A DNA stretch of 64,000 nt from Rhodanobacter sp. A1T4 (GTDB taxonomy: Bacteria; Pseudomonadota; Gammaproteobacteria; Xanthomonadales; Rhodanobacteraceae). How positions within the stretch are numbered: position 1 is the first letter of the stretch; each line of letters starts with the position of its first letter. A model generated the notes under the pieces. That model was not told the DNA's origin. It ran no database searches and worked only from the letters and a program-made list of their open reading frames with translations. Below, one piece after another: positions 44,416 through 52,717 of this stretch. The translations under genes were made by a program, and so were the position numbers. The stretch is from contig NZ_JACHCP010000004.1 in the NCBI RefSeq assembly GCF_014207185.1, positions 470,258 through 534,257 of the forward strand, given 5' to 3'.

Positions 44416-47037
44416 TCAGCCAGCCTTGTCACCCGCACGATGAGCGATCCACGCGCCGGCGACCGCTGAAAAATAGGGAATCGACTGCGCGCAGAGGATG
44501 AATATCCACAGGCGGCCCTCGATGAGGTGCGAGGCGTAACCCATGGCGATGCCAACCACGCACATGCTGATGGCGAAGGCCATCATCATTTCCTCGCGCA
44601 CCGGCGCGAAGGCGGCAAAGCTCGATTCGCCCAGACGGCGGCTTTTTGCAGTCACCACGAACGAGGTTTTCTCGCGCGTCAGTCCGTGCAGGATGCCGCG
44701 CGCGATCGCGTGGCTCAGACCCATGCTGGCCAGCGAAGCCATCAGCGTGTCGTACCAGCTGCACGGCACGCGGGCGCGGTACAGCACGATGCCGAAGATC
44801 GCCTTGGCAAAAAAGAAGCCGATGATCGGAATCAGGAACAGCTGCATCGGCAGGCTGAAAAGTTCGGGGTAGGCCACCATGCCGGCGGTCCAGAAAATCG
44901 CCATCAGGCTGAATAGCAGATGCAACGCGTCGGCGAACCAGCTGAACCAGCCGGTGAGGAAGTGGAAGCGTTGGCCACCGGACAGCGGGCCGGCCTTGGT
45001 CATCCAGCGCCAGCGACCTTTGAGGATCTGCATCGCGCCGAAGGCCCAGCGATAGCGCTGGCTCTTGTACGCCTTGAAGTCGGCCGGGGTCAGGCCCTTG
45101 CCCATCAGTTCGTCGACGTAGACCAGGTCGTAACCGGAGTGCATCAGGCGCAGGCCCAGCTCGGCGTCTTCGCAGATCGTCCACTCCGACCAGCCACCGG
45201 TGCCTTCCAGCGCCGAGCGCCGCACCATGGTCATGGTGCCGTGTTGGATGATCGCGTTGCGTTCGTTGCGATGATGCATGCCAATGCGGAAGAAGCCGTC
45301 GTATTCCCAGGCGGTCATGCGGCGGAACGTGTTGTTCTCGAATTCGCGATGCGCCTGTGGGCACTGCACCACGGCGACCTTCGGATCGTGGAAGTGGCCG
45401 GTTAGTGTGGACAGCCAGTCGTGGCGTACTTCGTAGTCGGCGTCAATCACCGCGACAACATCGGCACGCGGATCGGTTTCTTTCAAACCAAAATTCAGTG
45501 CGCCGGCCTTGAAGCCCGGCCACGGCTCCAGATGGAAGAAGCGGAAACGCTTGCCGAGCTGTTCGCAATACGCCTGCACCGGTTTCCACACGTCCGGGTT
45601 CTTGGTGTTGTTGTCGATCACCAGCACTTCGTAGTTCTCGTAATCGAGTGCGGCCAGCGAATCGAGCGTGATGATCACCATCTCCGGCGGCTCGTTGTAG
45701 CAGGCCAGGTGAATCGATACGAACGGCTGCTTCTCCAGGCGGTCTGGCCTCAGCATGCCGGCATTACGCACCCAGCTTCGGCGCCATAGCACTTCGGTGA
45801 ACTCGAAACCGTTGATCAGCAGGATGGCAAGAATCGCGATCTGCGCCGGGAACAACAGCACCAGCATGGTCCAGTCGATCCAGCTGAGATAGAAATTGAA
45901 CGGTAAGGTGGCCGACCACGTCAGCAGTCCGCAGGCGAGCTGGATCAGCATGCAGAAAAACAGCCGACCCATCGGCTTGAAGCGGCTGAAGCGGCGCGCA
46001 AACCAGATCATCGGCAGCAGGGCGAGCAGGCTGGCGGCGATCGCCTTCCACGGCCAATTGGTGTCCTCGATGATCGGGCCGGTCAACGGAAACTTCAGCT
46101 GGCGGTCGGCGTTGAAGATACCCCAGTAAGCGCCGGTGCGGCCTTCGCCGAGGTCTTCTTTCCAGGGTTGGTCGAAGGCTTCGAACAGGTAGTAATCGAT
46201 ATTTTCTTTCTTGGCCTCGTTCAGCCATACCCGGTCGAAGATCGCCTCGTTGGAGATCGAAGGATAGGACTGCTTTTGACGGTCGCCGTTGGATGGCCAG
46301 CCAATTTCACCGACCACAATGTGCTTGTTCGGAAAACGATGCTGTATGGCATGGTAAGCACCCAGCGCCTGGCCAACGGCGTCGGACTTGCCGTTTTCTC
46401 CGCTGGACACCGTCACGCCATTCCAGAACGGGAACAGGTGGATGGTGATGAAATCGACGTGGTCGGCCAGCTCGGGATACTTCAGCCAGATGTAGTCGGG
46501 CTCGGCAATCGATACCGGCTGATGCAGCGCGGCGCGCACCCGATCCGCATAGGCCATCATCTGTTCGGGCGTGACGTCATTTCGGTAGAGGACCTCGTTA
46601 CCCACGATGACCCGATCGATCGTGCCGGGATAGCGGCGTGCCTGCGCGATCAGCGCATCGATCTCTTTCTCGTTGCCATCCATCCCCTTCAGGATCTGGG
46701 CCCCGGCCATCACCTTCAGACCCTGTTTTTCAGCCAGTCGCGTGACCTGGGGGTTTTCCAGCATCGAGTAGGTGGCGATGCGGGAGGTATAGCGGCCGAG
46801 CAGCTTGAGATCGTCCTCGATCTGATCGTCGCTGGGAAAGTCGTGATTGAACGGGTTCTGGTAGCGCTGGAAGCCGGAGTAGGCAAAACCGCTGATCTGA
46901 CCGTGCCAGTCGCCTGGCCCATTAGGCAGGTTGCCCCACCACCACAGTCCGATATTCAGCGCGGCCACGAGCAGCGCGATCGCCAGGGCGGAGAGAAGCG
47001 GGTACTTGCTGTCGTGGTTTGCTGCCGTGGCGCTCAA
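44416..47037 (-). CDS. GH17-GT2 fusion protein, probable beta-glucan synthase
   Basis: This is an 873-residue membrane protein. Residues about 45-310 form a GH17-like glucanase/transglycosylase domain, with acid/base Glu in VIVGNEVLYR (near 146) and nucleophile Glu in VVGEIGWPSNG (near 243). After membrane helices at about 328-425 comes a family 2 glycosyltransferase: HLACYNEPPEM, the DxD-like VIDADYEVRHDW (near 530), the acceptor TICEDAELG, and QRYRW (near 660). More helices follow. NdvB/NdvC-type proteins that make periplasmic or secreted beta-(1,3)-glucans share this build. The product is inferred. Upstream neighbours give no further clue. Confidence 0.88.
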   Translation of the reverse strand: MSATAANHDSKYPLLSALAIALLVAALNIGLWWWGNLPNGPGDWHGQISGFAYSGFQRYQNPFNHDFPSDDQIEDDLKLLGRYTSRIATYSMLENPQVTRLAEKQGLKVMAGAQILKGMDGNEKEIDALIAQARRYPGTIDRVIVGNEVLYRNDVTPEQMMAYADRVRAALHQPVSIAEPDYIWLKYPELADHVDFITIHLFPFWNGVTVSSGENGKSDAVGQALGAYHAIQHRFPNKHIVVGEIGWPSNGDRQKQSYPSISNEAIFDRVWLNEAKKENIDYYLFEAFDQPWKEDLGEGRTGAYWGIFNADRQLKFPLTGPIIEDTNWPWKAIAASLLALLPMIWFARRFSRFKPMGRLFFCMLIQLACGLLTWSATLPFNFYLSWIDWTMLVLLFPAQIAILAILLINGFEFTEVLWRRSWVRNAGMLRPDRLEKQPFVSIHLACYNEPPEMVIITLDSLAALDYENYEVLVIDNNTKNPDVWKPVQAYCEQLGKRFRFFHLEPWPGFKAGALNFGLKETDPRADVVAVIDADYEVRHDWLSTLTGHFHDPKVAVVQCPQAHREFENNTFRRMTAWEYDGFFRIGMHHRNERNAIIQHGTMTMVRRSALEGTGGWSEWTICEDAELGLRLMHSGYDLVYVDELMGKGLTPADFKAYKSQRYRWAFGAMQILKGRWRWMTKAGPLSGGQRFHFLTGWFSWFADALHLLFSLMAIFWTAGMVAYPELFSLPMQLFLIPIIGFFFAKAIFGIVLYRARVPCSWYDTLMASLASMGLSHAIARGILHGLTREKTSFVVTAKSRRLGESSFAAFAPVREEMMMAFAISMCVVGIAMGYASHLIEGRLWIFILCAQSIPYFSAVAGAWIAHRAGDKAG

Positions 47038-47223
47038 AAAAATTCCCGGAAAAGCCTGCGTCGGAAGCGCAAAAGCTTAGGGAGCTTAACCAATGCAGGG
47101 CAACAGGCTCAACCAAAAGCACACGCGGTGGTCAGCGCGAGGTCAGGACGGGTTGTAGTGACGGCCTGCAATAAGGTGTAAAAAGCCCGCTCGTCGGTCG
47201 CTAAGTACCGAGATGACAGAAAG

Positions 47224-47252
47224 AAAAACGGCGCCGTCCGAAGAAGGCGCCG
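47224..47252 (-). terminator. rho-independent terminator of dps
   Basis: On the minus strand the stem is CGGCGCC/GGCGCCG (47246-47252 with 47229-47235), followed by TTTTT (47228-47224). It lies about 40 bases after the dps stop. Confidence 0.85.
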
Positions 47253-47289
47253 GTGACTCCGGGAGGATCGAGATTTCCCGAGCTATCGC

Positions 47290-47757
47290 TTATTTCAGCA
47301 ACGAGCGCAGCATCCAGGCAGTTTTCTCGTGCTCCTTGAGGCGGCCGGTCACCATGTCGGCCGTGCCTTCGTCGCCCGGACCGTCAGCGGCCTTGATGGT
47401 TTCGCGGGCGGTATGCGCGGCAATTTCATGGCCCTCGACCAACTGGGCGACCATTTCCTTCCACTCCGGTACGCCAGCCTCCTCCTTGATCGAGGTGAGC
47501 TTGCCGAACTGGCTGTAGGAGCCCGGAGCGGAGACATCGAGCGTGCGGATACGCTCGGCCACCTCGTCGGCGGCCAGCCACAGTTCGTTGTACTGCACTT
47601 CGAACATGGCGTGCAGCGAGTTGAACTGCGGGCCGGTGACGTTCCAGTGGAAGCTGTGGGTTTTCAGGTAAAGCGAGTACGTATCGGCCAGCAGCTTGGA
47701 CAGGTGCTTGGCGATCGCTTCGCGATCTTTTTTATCGATACCGATGGAAATGGACAT
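47290..47757 (-). CDS. dps: Dps-family ferritin-like DNA-protection protein
   Basis: This is a 155-residue Dps protein. The dinuclear ferroxidase site is visible in [26 protein letters not shown]...ADEVAERIR, with the two His, Asp and Glu in their usual spacing. Dodecamers of Dps store iron using peroxide and protect DNA under oxidative or starvation stress. The length is typical. An AAGGAG ribosome binding site precedes the ATG. It stands alone with its own terminator. Expression control (OxyR, stationary phase) cannot be read from the sequence here. Confidence 0.94.
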   Translation of the reverse strand: MSISIGIDKKDREAIAKHLSKLLADTYSLYLKTHSFHWNVTGPQFNSLHAMFEVQYNELWLAADEVAERIRTLDVSAPGSYSQFGKLTSIKEEAGVPEWKEMVAQLVEGHEIAAHTARETIKAADGPGDEGTADMVTGRLKEHEKTAWMLRSLLK

Positions 47758-47857
47758 GTCGTGCTCCTTCCGATGGGGAAATCTGTCGCATTCACATTAG
47801 CCGTTACGCAAGTACGAAGGAAATGAATCGTGCCGATGTCGACGATAGTCACCGGCT

Positions 47858-50800
47858 ATGATGTGCAGTCCCATGAATGACGCTTCCATGCCCTCTGCCA
47901 ACGCCACTGTCGATAGCCGCTTGCGTGGACTGCGCCGGGCGCTGGATGGCGTATCCAGCCGTGATTTCGGTCGACTGCTTGGCCGCTGGCGGTCGTTGTC
48001 ACGTCGCCTCGATGAGAGCAGGCTGGCCGTGCTGGCGGTCGATATTGAAGCTTCCGCGGCAAGACGGCGCGCGCGCGTGGCGACCAAGCCGGCGATCCGG
48101 CTGGACGAGTCGCTGCCGATCAGCGCGCGCGCCGAGGACATCGTCGAGCTGATCCGCAAACATCAGGTCGTGGTGATCGCCGGTGAAACCGGCTCGGGCA
48201 AGACCACCCAGTTGCCCAAGCTGTGCCTGGCCGCTGGTCGTGGCGAGGCAGGCATGATCGGTTGTACCCAGCCGCGCCGCCTGGCAGCGCGATCGGTAGC
48301 GCGCCGCGTGGCGGAAGAACTGGGTACACTGATCGGTGAGATCGTCGGCTTCCAGGTGCGCTTCAACGATCAGGTGTCCGAACGCAGCCTGATCAAGTTC
48401 ATGACCGACGGCATCTTGCTCGCCGAGACGCAGGGCGACCCATGGCTCAGCGCCTACGACACCATCATCATCGACGAGGCGCACGAGCGCAGCCTGAATA
48501 TCGACTTTCTGCTGGGCTATCTGAAGCGGCTGGCGAAAAAGCGGCCGGAGCTGAAGATCATCGTCACCTCGGCGACCATCGATACCGCACGCTTCGCCGA
48601 GCACTTCGATGGCGCGCCGGTTGTATCGGTGGAAGGTCGTGCGTTTCCGGTCGACGTGTGCTGGCGCTCGCTCGATCAGCTGGCTTCAGCCTCCGATCAG
48701 AAGCGTGGCACCCGCGATATGCAGCAGGGTAGTGCCGAACACATCGCAGCCGTGCTGGATGAAATCACGCATGACGACCCGCGCGGCGACGTGTTGGTGT
48801 TCCTGCCCGGCGAACGTGAAATCCGCGATGCGCACCTGCTGCTGTCGCGCCGTCAATACCGCGAGACCGAAATCATGCCGCTGTACGCGCGGCTGTCGGC
48901 CGGCGATCAGGATCGCGTGTTCAAACCCGGCAGCAAACGCCGCGTGGTGCTGGCCACCAACGTGGCAGAGACCTCGCTCACTGTGCCGCGCATCCGCTAT
49001 GTGATCGATACCGGCACCGCGCGGGTGAAGCGCTACAGCCAGCGCAGCCAGCTCGAACGGCTGCATGTCGAAGCGATCGCGCAGGCGGCGGCCGATCAGC
49101 GCAAGGGTCGCTGCGGTCGCGTGGCGGCAGGCATCTGCTATCGCCTGTATGACGAGGCCGACTACGCCAGCCGCGCAGCGTTCGCTGATCCCGAGCTGCT
49201 GCGTTCGTCGCTGGCCAACGTGATACTGCGCATGCTGGCATTGCAGTTGGGCGAGGTCGAGGACTTCCCATTTCTCGAAGCGCCCGATCCGCGCGTGGTG
49301 GCCGACGGTTATCGGCGGCTTGCCGAAATCTCGGCCATCGACGAGGCGCGCAAGCTCACCGCCATCGGCCGCATGCTGGCGAAAATTCCGGTCGACGTGC
49401 AGCTGGCGCGCATGCTGGTCGAAAGCGAGAAGCTGCACAGCCTGCGCGAGGTGTTGACCATCGTCAGCTTTCTCAGCGTGCAGGATCCGCGCGAACGTCC
49501 CGCCGATGCACGCCAACAGGCCGATGCTGCGCACGCAGTGTTCGCCGACCCAAAGTCCGACTTCGTCGGCGTGCTGAATCTGTGGCGCGCCTATCACGAG
49601 GTGCACGAAGAGCTGACCCAATCGAAGCTGCGTGACTGGTGCTCGCGGCACTTTCTCAGCTTTATGCGCATGCGCGAGTGGCGTGAGTTGCATCGGCAGC
49701 TGTTGCTGGTGGTGCAGGATCTGGGGTGGACGCGGGATGGGAATGCCGCTTCGGCAGAGAGCGCCATCAAATCCCCCTCTCTTCGTTGGAGAGAGGGCCG
49801 GGGTGAGGGGCCGGGCTTGCGGGATAATGTAAACAGAGCCTCAGCGAGAGCAAAAAAGACGAACAACCTCTCGTCGCGCGAGCACCTGCCCCTCACCTCA
49901 ATCCTCTCCCCACAGGGGAGAGGAGGCGAACGCGAGAAGCAATCTGTTGATGAAGAGGCGGCTGTCGCACGCCTCTTTGAATCCATCCACCGCAGCCTGC
50001 TCGCCGGTCTGCCGACCCAGGTCGGCCGCAAGGACGAGAAGGGTGTGTACCAGAGCACGCGCGAGCGCAAGTTCCACGTGTTCCCCGGCTCGGCCTTGTC
50101 CAAGGCTCCGCCGAACTGGATTTTTTCCGCGCAGATTCTCGATGTGGGCGGGCGCGTGTGGGGCATGATGAATGCTCGCATCGAGCCGTTGTGGATCGAG
50201 CAGCAGGCAGCACACCTGTTACGCGCGAGCTGTCGCGATGCGCACTGGTCGAAGAAGCGTGGTTGCGTGGTGGCCTACGAGCAGGTCAGCCTGTTCGGGT
50301 TGGTGCTGGTAGAGAAACGGCCGGTGACGTTCCAGTTGCAGGATCCGCCGCTGGCGCACGCGATTTTCCTGCGTGAGGCATTGACTCGTGGCGACATCGA
50401 CACCCGTGCGGATTTCGTGCGTGCCAATCAGCGCGTGCTCGAGGATGCCTTGGGCATCGAAGCGAAGCAGCGACGTGAAGGGCTGATTCGCCATGAGGAT
50501 GATCTGGTGGCTTTCTTCGAGGAAAGGCTGCCGGAAGACATTGCCAGCAGCCGCGCGCTGGATGCGTGGTATCGCAAGGCGCGCCCTGCTGAGCAGGCAG
50601 CGCTGCGCTGGTCGCTGGACGATGTGATGGTTGGTGGTGCCGGGCTGGATGCAAAGGCTTTTCCAGCGACCCTGGATATGGGCGCAAGGCGCTACCGCCT
50701 CGAATACCGTTTCACACCCGGCGACGAGGCCGATGGCGTGACTCTTCATCTGCCGCTGGCGATGTTGAATGCACTGCCGACGGCGCGCTGCGAGTGGCTG

Positions 50801-52042
50801 GTACCCGGCCTGCTGGGCGAGAAGGTGGCCGAGCTGATCCGTGGACTGCCCAAGCCGCTGCGGCGCAACTTTGTGCCAGCGCCGGATTTTGCGCGAGCTT
50901 TCATCGAAGCAGAATCACCACGCGACGAATCCCTGGTGAAGGTGCTCGCGGCATTTCTCAAGCGAACCACAGGCGTGGAAATCGCCGCGACCGAATTCGC
51001 AGCGGTCGAATTGCCAGCGCATTTCTCGATGCGCTATCGCCTGCACGAAGGTGATGACTCGAAGGGCCGTACGCTTGCGACCAGCCGTAATCTGGCCGCA
51101 TTGCGCCGAGAGTGGGAAGGTCAGGCGCGCGAGGCGTTCTCGCGCAAGACCGATATCGAACTCACCCGCGAGGACGTCACCAGCTGGGATTTCGAGGAGA
51201 TCCCCGCACGGGTGCATTCCGATGGCGGCCTAATGGCTTTCCCTGCGTTGGTGGATCTAGGCGAGACGGTGGCGCTGCGCGTGTTCGAACGCAGCGACGA
51301 GGCCAGTCAGGCGCACCGGCAGGGTGTGGTGCGACTGCTGCGCAATGCGTTGGCCAGCGATGCCAAGCAGGCACGGCGCCGATTGCCGGTGGGCAACGCG
51401 CTGGCATTGAAATATGCACCGCTGGGCAGCGTCGATCGACTACGCGAGGATCTGCTCGAAGGCGGTTTCGATGACCTGCTGCAGAGGCATGATCTGGATG
51501 TGCGAACGGCCGGCGCATTTGAATCGCTGCACGCGCAGTGCTCACGCGAACTGTTTGCCGCTGGCGTCGAGCGATTGAAACTCGCCGAACCGATCATCGA
51601 AGCGCAGGCCGAGCTGAAACCCTGGCTGCAGCCGCCGCTGCTGGGTTTTGCCAAGGCCAGCTACGACGACATGCACGAGCAGCTCGATAGTTTGCTCAGC
51701 GTCGGCTTTCTGCACGAGCTGTCGCTGGCCCGACTTGCGCATTTCCCGCGTTACCTGAAAGCGATGCGGCTGCGTGCCGAACGGTTGCAGCAGGATCCGA
51801 CCAAGGACCAGCAGCGCCTGCTGCAGGTCCTTCCGTATTGGCGCGAGTACCTGAAGCATCGCACCGAGAGAGGTGCAAGTACCGAGAAAGGCACAAGCAC
51901 CGCTGGCGCCAGCGACGCCAATCTGGCCGAGCTGCGCTGGTTGATCGAGGAGTGGCGTGTCTCGTTGTTCGCGCAGGAACTCAAAACCGCCGAGCCGGTA
52001 TCGGCCAAGCGGCTGGCCAAGGCGTTATCGGAAATGCCCTGA
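47858..52042 (+). CDS. hrpA: ATP-dependent RNA helicase HrpA
   Basis: This is a 1394-residue DEAH helicase. Walker A is GETGSGKTTQ (109-118), the DEAH box is IIIDEAHERS (near 205), and the SAT motif lies in VTSATIDTARF. The C-terminal helicase motifs (TNVAETSLTVP, QRKGRCGRVAAG), HA2/OB region and the HrpA-specific DUF3418 C-terminal part follow. HrpA rescues stalled ribosomes on mRNA. Residues about 639-690 are encoded by a REP-like doublet inserted in frame, giving a Lys/Arg/Ser-rich linker absent from relatives and adding length over E. coli HrpA (1300). The start could be ATG 47873 (MNDASMPSAN). It is divergent from dps. Confidence 0.94.
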   Translation: MMCSPMNDASMPSANATVDSRLRGLRRALDGVSSRDFGRLLGRWRSLSRRLDESRLAVLAVDIEASAARRRARVATKPAIRLDESLPISARAEDIVELIRKHQVVVIAGETGSGKTTQLPKLCLAAGRGEAGMIGCTQPRRLAARSVARRVAEELGTLIGEIVGFQVRFNDQVSERSLIKFMTDGILLAETQGDPWLSAYDTIIIDEAHERSLNIDFLLGYLKRLAKKRPELKIIVTSATIDTARFAEHFDGAPVVSVEGRAFPVDVCWRSLDQLASASDQKRGTRDMQQGSAEHIAAVLDEITHDDPRGDVLVFLPGEREIRDAHLLLSRRQYRETEIMPLYARLSAGDQDRVFKPGSKRRVVLATNVAETSLTVPRIRYVIDTGTARVKRYSQRSQLERLHVEAIAQAAADQRKGRCGRVAAGICYRLYDEADYASRAAFADPELLRSSLANVILRMLALQLGEVEDFPFLEAPDPRVVADGYRRLAEISAIDEARKLTAIGRMLAKIPVDVQLARMLVESEKLHSLREVLTIVSFLSVQDPRERPADARQQADAAHAVFADPKSDFVGVLNLWRAYHEVHEELTQSKLRDWCSRHFLSFMRMREWRELHRQLLLVVQDLGWTRDGNAASAESAIKSPSLRWREGRGEGPGLRDNVNRASARAKKTNNLSSREHLPLTSILSPQGRGGEREKQSVDEEAAVARLFESIHRSLLAGLPTQVGRKDEKGVYQSTRERKFHVFPGSALSKAPPNWIFSAQILDVGGRVWGMMNARIEPLWIEQQAAHLLRASCRDAHWSKKRGCVVAYEQVSLFGLVLVEKRPVTFQLQDPPLAHAIFLREALTRGDIDTRADFVRANQRVLEDALGIEAKQRREGLIRHEDDLVAFFEERLPEDIASSRALDAWYRKARPAEQAALRWSLDDVMVGGAGLDAKAFPATLDMGARRYRLEYRFTPGDEADGVTLHLPLAMLNALPTARCEWLVPGLLGEKVAELIRGLPKPLRRNFVPAPDFARAFIEAESPRDESLVKVLAAFLKRTTGVEIAATEFAAVELPAHFSMRYRLHEGDDSKGRTLATSRNLAALRREWEGQAREAFSRKTDIELTREDVTSWDFEEIPARVHSDGGLMAFPALVDLGETVALRVFERSDEASQAHRQGVVRLLRNALASDAKQARRRLPVGNALALKYAPLGSVDRLREDLLEGGFDDLLQRHDLDVRTAGAFESLHAQCSRELFAAGVERLKLAEPIIEAQAELKPWLQPPLLGFAKASYDDMHEQLDSLLSVGFLHELSLARLAHFPRYLKAMRLRAERLQQDPTKDQQRLLQVLPYWREYLKHRTERGASTEKGTSTAGASDANLAELRWLIEEWRVSLFAQELKTAEPVSAKRLAKALSEMP
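49773..49925. repeat. REP-like inverted doublet inside hrpA
   Basis: Two copies of a palindromic repeat face each other. Copy 1 (49773-49810) has the hairpin CCCTCTCTTCGTTGGAGAGAGGG followed by CCGGGGTGAGGGG. Copy 2 (49889-49925), in reverse, has CCCCTCACCTCAATC followed by the hairpin CTCTCCCCACAGGGGAGAG. About 78 bases separate them. Similar GGGAGAGGG...GGGGTGAGGGG repeats are common between genes in Xanthomonadales. Here the whole unit is translated without a stop. Confidence 0.88.
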
Positions 52043-52046
52043 ACGT

Positions 52047-52520
52047 CTAGCGAACACGTTTGACATGGGCGTTTTCGTAACACGAGGGCACGTACATCAT
52101 CCAAGTACCCATCAGGGAAGGCTTGATCTGTACTTCGGTGTTGTCACTGGCTCGGCATGCCTGAGGGTCTGGATCGATCGTTTTCCACACCTGGCCGTTG
52201 GCCATGGTGAACTCATGCTCCTTGCTCCAGCCATCGAAGTGCCCAGTGATATGGGTATAGATCGTGGTGCGCCTCTGGCTGCCAGGATAGAACACCGGCT
52301 TGCCGGTCTCAGTGACGATACGAGTAGTCACCTTGGCATGCGTGCTCAACCAGCTGTCGAGGCTCTGCAGCTCCTGCGGTGAAAGCTTGTCGAGTCCGGC
52401 GGCCTTGAACTCGTCGCCGGTCATGCGCTGTTGCAGGCCGTCGGTCTGTTGGGCCTGTGCAGACAGGCAACACAGGGCGAGGGCGGCCGAAAGGAGTGAG
52501 TAGCGCAAGCGAATCATCAT
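52047..52520 (-). CDS. hypothetical secreted protein
   Basis: This is a 157-residue protein with a signal peptide (LRYSLLSAALALCCLSAQAQ). The mature part begins QQTDGLQQRMTGDEFKAAGLDKLSPQELQSL, an amphipathic helical segment, followed by a beta-rich domain (TIYTHITGHFDGWSKEHEFTMANGQVW) and a Cys pair (CRAS...SCYENAHVKRVR). I know similar proteins only as hypothetical entries in Xanthomonadaceae. It converges on hrpA, four bases from its stop. A periplasmic location is likely; function unknown. Start is the first or second of two adjacent ATGs. Confidence 0.72.
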   Translation of the reverse strand: MMIRLRYSLLSAALALCCLSAQAQQTDGLQQRMTGDEFKAAGLDKLSPQELQSLDSWLSTHAKVTTRIVTETGKPVFYPGSQRRTTIYTHITGHFDGWSKEHEFTMANGQVWKTIDPDPQACRASDNTEVQIKPSLMGTWMMYVPSCYENAHVKRVR

Positions 52521-52717
52521 GGGATGGGTCCTTGGATAGCGGGCAAGCGTGGACGGGATAATCGGAGCGATTACGGGAAGCCGATGCGCGATTCTGCGCG
52601 GTAAGCCGCTCCGAAGCCAAGCCTTGCCATTGCCGGAGTCTGGGTGCCTGCCCAGATAGCCGTGAATCGACCCGGCCAGCAGCTAATATGGTCACCTGTT
52701 CAAGGACCATTTCTCTC

